A stretch of 64,000 bases of DNA. Source: Dryas octopetala (Eukaryota > Streptophyta > Magnoliopsida > Rosales > Rosaceae). Positions 12,427 through 23,890 of this stretch are shown one piece after another. Location: assembly GCA_963921425.1 (NCBI GenBank), contig OY992837.1, positions 3,507,896-3,571,895 on the forward strand, in the 5' to 3' direction. The notes under the pieces were generated by a model that was given only the letters and a program-made list of their open reading frames with translations, did no database searches and was not told where the DNA came from. How positions within the stretch are numbered: the first letter of the stretch is position 1; each line of letters begins with the position of its first letter. A program made the position numbers and the translations under genes.

Positions 12427-15169
12427 TCATCGCTTTGAGAACACCACCAAGATCAACATGGACATGGACATCACGATTTTGAAACCAGAGGTATCCCAGA
12501 AATTTTGTCTTTCAGCAGGTGTAGCTCCAACCCCACCTCGTTGTATCTGGTCTCTGAGCTCTTTCAGTGCTTTGTCTCTTCGCTCACCCATCTGTCACAA
12601 TGAAAAGTCTCGATGTAACAATCATGAAAAAACTAAAAGATGTGGCAAGAACAGCTGTTGAACAATGAAAACAGCAGAAGAAAACATTTTTGTATGTGGA
12701 ATTTAATTTTTGAAGCTCATACTAGTTCCGTATATGATGGCAGGAGAAAATTTAATTGATAGGGACCTATAATTGCTATCACCTAACACCACTACTGTCA
12801 CATATAATTTTCTTGGCATGCAAGGTGAAATGAAGGCTCCTTGTAAAAGAGGCTTATAGAGTTATGGGCTTAATATTATGAAAACAGGCCTATGACCATT
12901 TCCATGCACATGGTTTGAATTTAATGCAAACTCAATAACGGCACACAAGTGAAAATCTCATTTGTAGTTGAAAAACAAGAGTAAAAAATAAATAATAATA
13001 ATGATTACCCTTTGAAGCTTTCGTGTTTGAGACCGAGCTTCCTGGAGACAAAACTCCAATTTCAATACCCTCTTTTTCAGTTCCTGATCAGCTCGCCGTT
13101 GTTTCTCCAACTGTGCAGAAACAGGTTGAAAGCTCATTAAAAAACTAGTAATGACGAGGTTATGCAAACAAAGTGGAGGGAAAGAAAAGTACCAATGGAA
13201 TAGAAGATAAAGAGAACAGATGATGAACGTACCTGTGATTCCAACTCCTTAGTTTTGAGCTTCCAGTGAGCAGACATAAACTTGATTTCATCTTTCAGTT
13301 TTGCTATTTCTTCATCCTTAATAACCAAAAGCTTATTAATCTTCTCAATATTCTTTGGAGAAACCTCATCTAATATTTTCCTCAGCTCACAATCCTTGTT
13401 TAACCCTGCTTTTGCAACCGCTTGCATAATGTCATGCTCAATTCTCAAAACTTCATCTTTCAGTTGCTTTTGGGAAGACTCTCTTGCCTGAAGATCCTTC
13501 TGCAGATTATCTAATTGCTCTCCTAGCCTAATTACACGATCATCTTGCTCTTTTAGTGAACAATTCTTTTCATCTAATTCCTTTAAAAGTGCTAAACACT
13601 GAAGCTGCGCCGATTGAGCTGATGCAGAACTAGCATCTGCAGTTGCTTGAGTGGCAGCAAGCTGTGATCTCAGACCATCCAACTCCGCCAGGTACTGCAT
13701 AAAATTATAATCAGAGAACACACCAATAAAGTTTGCAACCCTAACTACCAAAAACTATGATTTGCAATCAATTATCCTGCAAAGTAATATTTATTGAATA
13801 TGCAGGCTTAACTATTTAATATGCTGGTATAGAAATTGACACCGATTTGGCTTCTTTAACTAACTTATTACGACTTTATGCATTTGAAAGGAAAAAAGGG
13901 TTTAGGAGGGAAGTAGATGGTTTAAAAGTAGCAAATTTTAATCCCATTGGTTTCTAATTTGGGATTCTATCACTCCATGTTATCTTCAAAGAGAAAACAA
14001 ATGCACATTTCTATTGGAAACACAGTTAAGTAACCTTAATTTTGGCAACAATTGAATATGCAGGTATTGTAGCAAAGGTAAACAGTTAAGTAACCTTAAT
14101 TTTGGCAACTATTGAATATGCAGGTAATGTAGCAAAGCTTGCATAAAGTCAAATATTGTGGATTTATATGGAATGATCAACCCCTGATAAGTTTGTTGGT
14201 TTGCTGCCACTCCAAAGGTACACTATTAAGACTCAAGAGGTTGGCCAATTATTAATTCTACATTCTAGCACCCTCAAATTCCTCATTGTACTGGCTATAC
14301 CTTTTGCATACAAACAAAAATTACTTGAATTGTTAAAGCTACAAAATGGCAACAATTATAGAGAATCATAAACTTTGGTCACCTTCCTCCTATGGGCTCC
14401 GCCAAAAACAAAGAGGAAAAGCCAAAAGGCATCCTCAATGATGTACATGAGATGTGTGGCTTATTTGATAACTTCAAAACAGCCAGATGCAATAAAAATA
14501 AAAAATAAAAACGAGATCAACTCAGGAAAGAAAAGCTAACAACCATAATTAGTGAATCATGTGTTAAGTGTAAAGGATCTACCCACCTAACTAAAAGAAT
14601 GATAATGACAAAAATTAGCCCAAAAATTAAAAAGCTAATGAAAAATTATACATATAATCAAGAACTGGGATATGAATGGACCTTCTCAGTAGTAGATCCT
14701 GAGGCCTCAAGCTGCTCATTTCTCTGTTCCAATCTCTTCTGCAATCTACCAATCTCCTCTTCCATGTTTTTAGCCTTTGTCTCTGCTTCCTGTGAAAATC
14801 CCCAGAAATCACTTATAATTGTATAAACAAACCCACATGACCCCACATTCAAAAAGACCCAAAAAAAGAGAAATGATTGATTTCAAGACTCAAACCATGC
14901 ATAAAATACAAAAAGCGCCCAAAATCAACAAAACCACATGCCTGTCTTGTAAGGGTTTCTTTTACAAATGATTTCTCTTGAGAAGCTAAGCGGCTCCGAA
15001 CCTCCTTCAACTCTGAAGCTAATGACACCACGTTTCGTCGAAAGTTCTGCTTTTTCTCATTCAAATCTTTTAACAAAGGATCAAACTCGTGGGCCGATGT
15101 CAAAGACGAAGAACAAGAAGAAGAACAAGAAGAAGGTGAGCACGGCAATGATTTCTCCGAAATTGACAT
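12427..15169 (-). CDS. NEAP: Nuclear envelope-associated protein (NEAP-like), 354 aa
   Basis: Exons, in transcript order: 15169-14942, 14789-14682, 13694-13233, 13110-13009 and 12591-12427; 1065 nt, all boundaries in phase 0. After a Ser-rich N-terminus (1-26), the protein is an almost continuous coiled coil (~30-300) with heptad-like Leu/Lys/Glu patterning. The C-terminus, [20 protein letters not shown] (335-354), is the single membrane-spanning tail that anchors NEAPs in the inner nuclear membrane, where the family interacts with SUN proteins (family knowledge). Length and exon arrangement fit plant NEAPs (~340-350 aa). The first intron appears to start with GC instead of GT (CAG|GCATGT at 14941/14940), the only donor that keeps the frame with exon 2. 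Confidence 0.88.
14023..14142. repeat. Tandem duplication, 60-bp unit, two copies
   Basis: Within the large NEAP intron, the unit beginning CAGTTAAGTAACCTTAATTT recurs exactly 60 bases later with only a few differences (for example TATTGTAG versus TAATGTAG). It looks like a recent slippage or unequal-crossover product; no function suggested. Confidence 0.85.
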
Positions 15170-18056
15170 CAGGAATTAGAAACTTTTTTGATCCAAGTGA
15201 GAATGATGCTAAAGATCTGTATTGCGTGAATTCACTGAATAAAGTCGCAGGGGCCGAAGATTAGTGGTCTAAGGTCCTTGCAGTGAAAGCCATTAACTTC
15301 ATAGCTGCATGTGGAAGCGGTAGTTGTGCATTAAATTTTGTATGGCCTCCAAGAAAATGAAATTCTAGAAAATGATTATTAAACAAAACGGTGACTTTAA
15401 AAGTACTATAAATGTTTGACGGACGGATTCAGCTCCAAAATATGAAAGTTGAACTCAATTTAAAATAAAGCTCTACCAACATCATTTTCTCAGGAAAATC
15501 TAGTCTAAGAAAATTTCACATTCACATGTTTTTAAAAAATTATTCATGTAAATAATATACATCGCCTCTCCACGTCAACCTAACTATTATGAAGAGAGAG
15601 AAAGATGATGAAAATGCTAGAGAGAGAGTCATGCCAAGGGTGTGTCAACCTCAACTAATAAATAATAGTGAATAGTGAGAGAAAGAGAGAGGCATCAAAT
15701 GGGTCCATTGAACTTAAAATCTGAACTAAAAGTCCCAAACTTGAAGCTGAACTCAGAGTCTGAAACTCAAAGCTTGAAGCCAATTTGATTTTAAACTGAC
15801 CCACATATTAAATTTCCCAAAGAAAGAAGAAGCATAAACTAAAAGTCTAAAACCATGAGAAAGTTCTAATTTTTAATCTAAGAAAAAACTAATAATTTTC
15901 CAGCTCCTAAACTCAACATGCAAATGGGACTGCAAAAAGATCTTAAAAAAATCCTAACACCGATCCAAGATTCTGAGAAAACTGCAACTCTTACCGCTCA
16001 CGTCCATGAACAACATGAGATCACAAAGAATATGTTTTTTAACCCAACACAAAACAGAGAAATGGTGAGAGAGAGAGAGAGAGAGAGAGACCAGGTTCTG
16101 AGTGAGACCCAGTTTGAGTGAAGAGCTTCTGAGCAAAACCCGCTTTGGAATCTCTTTGTCTTCTTCTCAAAATGACAGACAGAGAGAGAGAGAGCTCAAA
16201 TAACAATATACTCTGTTTCAGCCAACTGAGCCAAGGAACAGAGAGGGTTGTACCATCGGACGGTGACGATTCAGCTTTGGGATGTCATCGGAGGGCTCAA
16301 AATGGAAGCCAGCTTAGTACCAATAAATCCCGAAAAATTAGGGTTATTGGTGATGAATTTCTCCCATTTTCTATTCATAATTATAAAAATTTTGTCCTTA
16401 TTCAGTGGGAGTTGCGGTGTTTAGGAGAAATGTCCACGCAGAGCAGTGCTGATTGTATTAACAAGCCTTTGCTTCGGAGCTTCCGAGCCTCGGGTTCGTG
16501 AATATGACGACTCTCGAAGCTATCGCTTGGTCCAAGTGGTTTTTGAGTTTGACCCCAAGCGCGGCAAATCCAAATTTTGGGCACGGCAAATAGAGTATTG
16601 CCACGTCGTCAGATATGTTCTTTTGGATCTACGAGGGGCTCGGTTTCCTTATTAACTGGCCATGCTTTTGGGCTCTATCTGTTTTTATTTTCAGTTGACT
16701 AGTAGGTATATCTCTTGGTAGAGATTTTTTTGTTGTTGTAAAAAATAGGTAGAGATGTATCAAAAATGTTATAAAGTTAATTAGTTAGGCCTCGTTTAAG
16801 ATTGCAGTGGAAGACCCAAAAGCTGCTGTGAATGACAATTCTCAATCACATACAACAGTTTTGGTGTTTGGTAAAACAATTTAAAACTGCTTTTCCCCAT
16901 AAAAAAAAAAAAAAAAGATTTCTACATACTTTTGAAAACTGCAGTGAATCACAACAACAATTTTTAGTAATTATACACAGCCATGACACTTATATATTAA
17001 CATTTATCAAACACTTTGATATTGTTTTTTGCAGTTAAGTACTTTTGAAAATATAGTTTATCAAACACTTAATTGCTTTACTTTACAGCTATTTTATTTT
17101 ACAGATATTTTTCCTCACAACAATACCAAACTAGCATTTAGTAAGTTAATACGGAGCTAGCCACCTTTTTGGGCCTACCACGCGATGTAATCTCATACTT
17201 TGAACCATCCATTTTTTTGGCATCACTTCAAAAATCATTTTTATACCAAATTTTTTATGAAGATGAGACACATTTACTAGAGATTCGTAAAAAAAAAAAA
17301 TGGTACGTCTAGCATTAATCATTTTGGAATAATACACAATTGGTGATAACTTAAATGATATTACCATATGAATCAAAACAATGAAGACTGTTATAGATGT
17401 GCTTGTAAAAATTAATTACAATGAAAGGTAAAAAGATCAAGAAGTTGGTCAATACTAATTTAAGAGGTAATGAAAAGAATTTAATTTGAAACATTTTATA
17501 TAAAGAAAACAAGGCACATAAATTTATGTGGTATTCCATATGGTAGGACTAGATAGAGAAAAATGGTCCAATGTGGTTTGCTATAGCTAGGCTTGTTCTA
17601 TTACCACAAAAAAAAAATATATATATATAGCTAGGCTTGTTCTAGCTTAGTTTGTTTTCTTTTTGGGCTTTGGCCTCCTCTGCACCAAAAAACAAAAGGA
17701 CCAATGTGGTTAGGCCCAGGCCCAAGTGGTTTGCCCTTAGACAAGATCCCAAGGCCCAAGTCAAGTTGTCACTTATCAGTTGTACACTAGAAGTTGCATA
17801 TGTATATTGATGAATGCAAATTGCAGAGAAACAAAACTCTCTGCACTTCTTCACAGCAGAACCAGGAGACTCATATTTGACCCAGTCATAGGCTCTCTAG
17901 TAAGTCCTTAGATTTCAGTCCATCATGTCACTCGTTCACTTCTGTTGGTTCTTCATTTCTCAGGTCAGTGATCAATCTTTATCGAATGTTCCTTTACATT
18001 AAAACAATTTTATTTTTTCTAGAAAATAGTACACAAACTGTTCATGAACTCTTGCA
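15170..18056. other. Intergenic region, NEAP promoter to PPR gene
   Basis: Upstream of the divergent NEAP (-) and PPR (+) genes. It contains a GA microsatellite at 16066-16090 and a second short GA run near 16180, probably NEAP 5' UTR or promoter. A stretch of moderate GC at ~16250-16650 has no ORF I recognise. A MITE-like arm lies at 17141-17335. Several TGGGCC/TGGGCT site II-like motifs occur at 17660-17760, upstream of the PPR gene. Confidence 0.5.
17141..17335. mobile_element. Single arm of a MITE of the 51.6-kb family
   Basis: The stretch from TTTAGTAAGTTAATACGGAG onward runs parallel to the left arm of the element at 51614: terminal AGTAARTTAATAC, then GGACCYACCAC, then GAACCRTC, then a TCATACTTCAAAGATCAT-like block. 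The matching opposite arm is missing, so this is a truncated copy. Confidence 0.55.
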
Positions 18057-20243
18057 ATGGCGGTAAAATTCCCGCCTTTAACACTTTCCAAGAGAATTCC
18101 CATCTGGGTTTGCTCAAGTGCATGCATTTCTTCAATTTCATGCGCTAAAACCATTGAAAATTTCCCGGAAAACAATCAAGACACGCCAAATTCATCTGAT
18201 TTTGAACAAAATATCCAGTCTTTGAGGAATAGGCTTGTTCCTGATACCTTAATCCGGGTTCTGGATAACACCAATGATTTGAACTCAGCAGTGAAGGTAT
18301 TCAAATGGGCTTCCCTCCAAAAACGGTTTGTCCACACCGCAGATACGTATTATCGGATTATTTTGAAACTGGGTTTGGCTGGAAATGTTGAAGAAATGGA
18401 GGGGTTTTGTCAAAATATGGTGAAAGATAGATGCCCAGGTGTTGAAGAGGCTCTTTTGGCATTGATTGATATGTTTGTTAGACACTGTAGGTTAAGTGAG
18501 GCAATAAGGGTACTTGTGAATATGAAAGCAGGTGGCTATAGTCCCTCGATTGATACATTTAATGTTGTATTGGGTGCTCTTGTCAAGGAGAAGAGAGATT
18601 TTCAAGATGTCTTGTTTGTTTATAAGGAGATGGTGAAGGCAGGAATATTACCAACTATTGATACTTTGAATTATTTGTTGGAGGCGTTGTTTGAGACCGA
18701 CCACATTGAGTCTGCTCTGGATCAGTATAGGAGAATGAAAAATAAAGGGTGTAGTCCTAATAGTAGAACCTTTGAGATACTCATAAAGGCTCTTATTGCA
18801 AAAGATCGAGTGGATGAAGCTGTTATTGTTTTAAGTGAAATGCTTGAACTTGGTTGTCAGCCTAATTTGAGTTTCTGTACCTGCATAATACCTTTGTTTT
18901 GTGGGGAAAATAAACCAGAGGAGGCAATCAGATTGTTTGAAATGATGAGAGCTTCTAATTTTGTGCCAGATTCATTGATTTATGAGGTTCTGATACAGTG
19001 TTTGTGCAAGAACCTTTGTTTAGATGATGCGTTAAAGGTTCTAGAAGAGATGATAGAAACTGGATTGACACCACCTAATAATGTGTTTGTGGATGTAGTA
19101 AATGTTTTCTGTAAATTAGGGAAGACAGATGACGCTATGAAGTTCTTGGAAGATAAGCATATCCTTGAAACTTCTGCCTACAATGTGTTACTTGAAGGCT
19201 TCTGCGGTACTGGTAAATTTCTTATGGCAAAAGATCTACTTGTAGAAATGTCTGAAAGAAATGTAGCTGATTGTAATTCTTGGAATATTCTGATGGGATG
19301 GCTCTGTGAGAATGCAAGAATTAGGGAAGTGTTTGAACTTTTAGGTAGAATGGTGGTGTCTTCTTCTAGCCCTGACAGTGCCACATACTCGGCTCTAGTT
19401 GTTGGCAATTGCAAAATGAGAAAGTACAGAAATGCTCTGGATATATTTCATCACATCCGTGACAAATGCTGGGTTTTGAATCCCACATCTTACTCGGAGC
19501 TTGTCAAAGGCCTTTGCCTTGGGGAAATGACTCGTGAGGCTGCTGAAGTGTTCTGTTACATGTCTAGTAATGTATGCTCGCTCCACTCTTCCTCATTCAA
19601 TATGTTGATCAAGGGTATATGTGAGACAGGAAAGGTTGACGAAGCAATAAGGCTACAGCAATTGGCTTATAATTCTGGTACTTCTTGTACCAGTTCAACT
19701 TACTCCACTATTATGCTTGGGTTGTCAAAATCAGACACAGGAAAAGATCTGTTGGTAGTCCTCTCAAAAGTGCTGGTGGAGGGTTGCAATCTTGATTTGG
19801 AAGCATACTGCATCCTCATAGAAAGCATGAGTGTGCAGAACCGAGTCAAAGAATGTGTATTGCTTTTCAATATGATGGTCAGTGTGGGTCTTGTACCTGA
19901 CTCAGAAAGACTCCTTAATCTACTATCTTGTATAATGAACCATTCTCAATTGCATATGATTTCAGGTTCAATAAATAAACTTATTCCTAGTAGTGAAGTT
20001 CTAAATTCAGCAATATACAACCTACTGATTCACGGCCTCTGGAAAGAGGGTGATAAACACGGGGCCTGTCGATTTTTGGATATAATGTTGGAAAGGGGTT
20101 GGGTCCCAGATGCTAAGACTCATGGATTGTTAATTGGGTCTGTTGGTAGTGAGGAAGTAGATAGGAAAGTGTTGGAATATGATAATTTTACTGTCCAAGA
20201 TACTGTTAGCAACATCCTTGCAGAGGGATTAGATGTAACATGA
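18057..20243 (+). CDS. Pentatricopeptide repeat (PPR) protein, P class, 728 aa
   Basis: A single uninterrupted exon, as usual for PPR genes. The first ~30 residues are basic and Ser-rich without acidic residues, fitting a mitochondrial or plastid transit peptide. From about residue 90 to 690 the protein is made of ~35-residue repeats with the typical pattern, for example TFNVVLGAL, TFEILIKAL and AYNVLLEGF at repeat starts and PD/PN/PS turns between repeats. No E, DYW, SMR or other C-terminal extension is visible, so it is P class. Family role: sequence-specific binding of organellar RNA for splicing, stability or translation. Its RNA target cannot be read from the sequence. Confidence 0.9.
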   Translation: MAVKFPPLTLSKRIPIWVCSSACISSISCAKTIENFPENNQDTPNSSDFEQNIQSLRNRLVPDTLIRVLDNTNDLNSAVKVFKWASLQKRFVHTADTYYRIILKLGLAGNVEEMEGFCQNMVKDRCPGVEEALLALIDMFVRHCRLSEAIRVLVNMKAGGYSPSIDTFNVVLGALVKEKRDFQDVLFVYKEMVKAGILPTIDTLNYLLEALFETDHIESALDQYRRMKNKGCSPNSRTFEILIKALIAKDRVDEAVIVLSEMLELGCQPNLSFCTCIIPLFCGENKPEEAIRLFEMMRASNFVPDSLIYEVLIQCLCKNLCLDDALKVLEEMIETGLTPPNNVFVDVVNVFCKLGKTDDAMKFLEDKHILETSAYNVLLEGFCGTGKFLMAKDLLVEMSERNVADCNSWNILMGWLCENARIREVFELLGRMVVSSSSPDSATYSALVVGNCKMRKYRNALDIFHHIRDKCWVLNPTSYSELVKGLCLGEMTREAAEVFCYMSSNVCSLHSSSFNMLIKGICETGKVDEAIRLQQLAYNSGTSCTSSTYSTIMLGLSKSDTGKDLLVVLSKVLVEGCNLDLEAYCILIESMSVQNRVKECVLLFNMMVSVGLVPDSERLLNLLSCIMNHSQLHMISGSINKLIPSSEVLNSAIYNLLIHGLWKEGDKHGACRFLDIMLERGWVPDAKTHGLLIGSVGSEEVDRKVLEYDNFTVQDTVSNILAEGLDVT

Positions 20244-21753
20244 TAGAAACTTGCATCCCAATAATCAATTTATGACCTGATGGTAGCTCAGCTCCCCGGG
20301 GGAAGGGTGCTTTTGTCTCACATCTTGACTGGTGCATATTGTGCCAACTACCTGCCAGGTTCTTCAGTTTTGTTCATCTTTGCCAACCCAGTTTGGAGGA
20401 GTGCCCAAGATGTGACTGTTCCTGATAAAGACTACAGATCCTATCCCTCCACTCCACCAATAAAGGTTAATTGTTACACCATTCTATTTTATAGCTTCAA
20501 ATGAAATTGTTTGTTATTCAGGTCATGCCCAATACAAGAACTTCGGCAACAGGCACTCGTTTACATTTCATGTAACATGAACAATCTTGTAAATGCTGGT
20601 TATATTATCAAATCCCATACCGATAAGGAAGAAAATTTTTGAAAACTAGTTTTGAATAGAATACCAAAAGCACTTTCATTGTTGCCATCAAATTTCAGTG
20701 ATATTTACCTAATCCCTTAATTTGCTGGCTTTAGGAGAATGAGAGAACTAGATGGAAGAATTAAAATCCTTGTATGTATTCTCATAACATACAACTAACC
20801 AGTTGCATATAACTTTCTAGCTCGACCATTTATCTATAATTTAAGAAACGATTGATGAGGAATTAAATTAGAAGTGTATCGACCTACTCCAGTAATTACT
20901 TGCAATGGATTGGTAACACTCCAATAAATGTATAGCAACAGAAGATCCAATAAAAGTTCATCTCTTTACAATTATTAGCTAAGAAATATTCAAAGAAAAT
21001 TAATATATCTATAGCAACGTACAGAACATCATCCAATAAATGAAAAATACAAATTAACCAAATATCATAATAATAATAAGAGAAACTTCCTCTAGGGGAT
21101 AACTCTACATAAAAGAAAATCCCCCCATTACTTTTCTGCTTCATAAATTACTCTTCAATTCCTAATAATTCCTAATTTAAAGAACCGAAATAAAATCAAT
21201 TCAAAGGATCCATTTATAATTGTTACTCTTCTCTACCACACAGAAATAGAACTAAATTATCTATTTCTATGGCAGACACTAGAGAATGTATCAATAATCA
21301 TTCAACCAAGACAAAGCCTAAAAACCAACTTTCTGTTCAACATCCATTTTTAAGATGATTATTAGTTTTCAATCTGACTTGCTCGAATTAAAGCGCCAAT
21401 GCTCTGCCCCAACTTAGCCTAATTAAACCAAATTAAAGGCATGCAGTGTAATTAAAAAGCTTGAAAAATAGATCTCCTCCTACTGATTACTTGCAATGGA
21501 TTGGTAACACTAATTAAATTGTCAACTTTCAAATCTTTTATTATTATTTGATAAGAAAAATTCAAAGAATACAATAAAAACTAATAAGTGAAACTAATAG
21601 CACTCATTAAATTGTCAACATTCATCTCTTTTCTTAAATAGCAAGTTAGCAACAGAGCATCGAATACATAAAAACGAACAAGACAAACTTCCTAGCTCTA
21701 AGCCTTAATAGTGCTATCTTCTTATTCCACAATTTTCTAGATAAAGTAGTCTT
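20244..21753. other. Spacer with F-box gene fragment and short dispersed repeats
   Basis: Contains the PPR 3' UTR and the F-box-derived fragment at 20521-20625. The phrase ATTACTTGCAATGGATTGG plus flanking bases occurs twice (about 20895 and 21485), and short pieces around these also recur. Otherwise AT-rich, without recognisable genes. Confidence 0.55.
20521..20625 (-). pseudogene. Fragment of an F-box gene
   Basis: About 105 bp align closely with 22438-22545 inside the neighbouring F-box gene, in the same orientation, including GCCCAATACAAGAA, GAACAATCTTGTAA and CAATCCCATACC-type blocks. It covers only the middle of the F-box-associated domain and has no surrounding homology, so it is a relic of a duplicated or rearranged copy. 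Confidence 0.75.
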
Positions 21754-23064
21754 TCAGTTACATGCTTCTCCTTCAACCAGATTGCCATAATATAGCGGAT
21801 CAGTACCTGGTGCTTCAACCAATTGCCATAATTGTCTCGGGCAATTAGGCTCCCAATTACCTGTTTGAGCTTCAAACAAATTGCCAAAATGTTGTAAGGA
21901 AATTAGGCTCCCAGTATAACTTTTTATGGTCTTCCAAAACTCATGACTCTTACTTAAACTTGGACAATGTAAATGATTCACGGAACCGAATCTTAGATCC
22001 AAAAAGAATGCAGTACCGTCAATTTCATTTGTGAAATATATGCCATGCTCCCATTCACCACAACTATGAAAACTAGGATTTACAACCATTCCCAGATCTA
22101 TTGTGCGATCTAGCATCCAGTAGTCTTTCTTATCATAATCTTTTAACACCCAGATTTCAATATAGATATCTAGACCAAGTGAAGTAATACTCACGGTCGT
22201 GATAGCCAGTGATCCTCTCAGATTAAGTAAGAACGCAGCCTGGTGTGCCTGGCGTGGTACAGGTACAGGTACAGGTACAGGTACGGTGAGATGAGGACTC
22301 CAACATAGGAACTCCTCTTTCTTGAAGTCGAAAGAAATTATACCATAGCCTCTAACCAACCAATGCATGTCTCCATATGCATATACGTTATTTATGCTTA
22401 GATGACAAGGAGGAACTGAGGGTATCTGTCGCCAAGAGGTGGTGCCCAATACAAGAAGTTGGGCCACCAAGCACTTACGTGCATTTTCGGTAACACGAAC
22501 AATCTTGTAAGTGTTGGTTGTATTGTCCAATCCCATACCGTACCAATCACAGTTTCCATAGTGGAGATCTGAATGGTCTGGAACTTGGACGTCACTCGTA
22601 GTTGGGAGCACCATAACTTGTCCCCCCTTAAGAGGATTGAATAAGAAGGGCCGGACTTGATTCGCTATACCACTAAAGCAGAACAAGTTGCAGAAAACAA
22701 AGTGTAGTGTATGGTGGTGGACTGCAATCTCCGATACAACTGCGTGGTTGCTCTTGTTGAAGGTGCTGCTGCTGTCATCATATTTCAGTGATTGGGAGGT
22801 CAATACTAAGTTTCGACTCGTGCTATTAAAGGATTTTGTTATAAGCATAAGTTGAGGTGGTAGTACTTGAGCAGTGAGTAAACCCCGTGCGTGCATTGTA
22901 ACAAAAGTGGGGGAGTCGACTATGTTTAACAAGCTCTTACAGACACAACGGATGCAACAAACTGACTTCACGGCCAGTCTCAAAAGGATGTCAACGAGGA
23001 TTTCCGAGGGTAGGTTCATCAATTTTGGGTTGTTGCTGCAGTAGTAGTAGTAGTAGTTCATCAT
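21754..23064 (-). CDS. F-box protein with F-box-associated domain, 436 aa
   Basis: Single exon. The F-box lies at ~14-58 (LPSEILVDILLRL...KSVCCIRCVCKSLL), followed by FBA/kelch-like sequence with the characteristic FLFNPLKGG, GMGLDNTTNTYKIVR and W-containing strands. Such proteins are substrate receptors of SCF ubiquitin ligases; the substrate is unknown. Two odd features: a poly-Tyr run just after the start (TAG repeats on the + strand), and a Val-Pro repeat (TVPVPVPVPVP, near residue 265) encoded by a GGTACA hexamer microsatellite at 22256-22285. Two adjacent ATGs make the exact start ambiguous by one codon. Confidence 0.88.
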   Translation of the reverse strand: MMNYYYYYCSNNPKLMNLPSEILVDILLRLAVKSVCCIRCVCKSLLNIVDSPTFVTMHARGLLTAQVLPPQLMLITKSFNSTSRNLVLTSQSLKYDDSSSTFNKSNHAVVSEIAVHHHTLHFVFCNLFCFSGIANQVRPFLFNPLKGGQVMVLPTTSDVQVPDHSDLHYGNCDWYGMGLDNTTNTYKIVRVTENARKCLVAQLLVLGTTSWRQIPSVPPCHLSINNVYAYGDMHWLVRGYGIISFDFKKEEFLCWSPHLTVPVPVPVPVPRQAHQAAFLLNLRGSLAITTVSITSLGLDIYIEIWVLKDYDKKDYWMLDRTIDLGMVVNPSFHSCGEWEHGIYFTNEIDGTAFFLDLRFGSVNHLHCPSLSKSHEFWKTIKSYTGSLISLQHFGNLFEAQTGNWEPNCPRQLWQLVEAPGTDPLYYGNLVEGEACN

Positions 23065-23890
23065 TATAATCCTCCAAGATTCGGCTACAGGTTCTAAATT
23101 TTCCTTACTTTAGTTTGTTGGATCAGTCCCAAGCAACCCTCCTTTTATTAATGCTATTGCGATTTGGGAGCCTCCTTTTCCTAATTCAGATGGGCATGGT
23201 AAAGGAAAGAATGAATCCGGTTGAGACTTGGAAATTGCGATATATATAATTAGATCATTCCTGATCTAAATCAGCAATCTTTATCTTATTTGATAGATTT
23301 TATTAGAAAAATACTAAGGTCACTCTACTCTAAATTCTGATTTCGGCAATACCGGTGTATGATCGAAACCATTCATTTTTTAGATGATTTTTTTTATAAA
23401 AAATTATCTAAATCAGAAATTAACTATTATCGATTAAATAAAAAAAATCAACAGTTTAGTAAAAAAATTACTCTTTAATTAAAAATTATATATTTTTTAT
23501 TTAATTAATAACAGTTATATAATCAAATCATTTTCAATTGATTTGATTTTTCATAACGATGATCTTTATTTATCTAAAAAGTGAACAATTTTGATGTCAA
23601 AATTAAAATTTGAGAAGATAGGTCATGGTGACCAAGTATTGTTCATTTTATCATGTTTATTTATATATTTAATTTTAGTGGATCAACAAACTGGTTGCAA
23701 TTCATTGGACACATCTGATATTCTGACCCAAGTACACAACTGGTGCATACATAAATGAGATGACACTGAAAAAATGTGAGAAAAATTAAACATTAAGAGC
23801 TGAAGATCGAATACAAACTCCGCCTGCAAATGCAATGCTCTATGCTCTAGTGCATGTAGTGTAGGTCTACCACTTTCAACAATTGATTTT
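23065..23890. other. Spacer upstream of the F-box gene
   Basis: The F-box promoter lies in the first 200 bases. The remainder is dominated by the AT-rich MITE-like element at 23310-23640 and UTR-like sequence downstream of the zinc-finger gene. Confidence 0.5.
23310..23640. mobile_element. AT-rich MITE-like element
   Basis: The ends are imperfect inverted repeats (AATACTAAGGTCAC on the left, GTGACCAAGTATT on the right). The interior is AT-rich and carries versions of the core seen in the other MITEs here (GAAACCATTCATTTTTTAGA; AAATCAGAAATTAACTA). I could not identify a clean target duplication. Confidence 0.55.
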
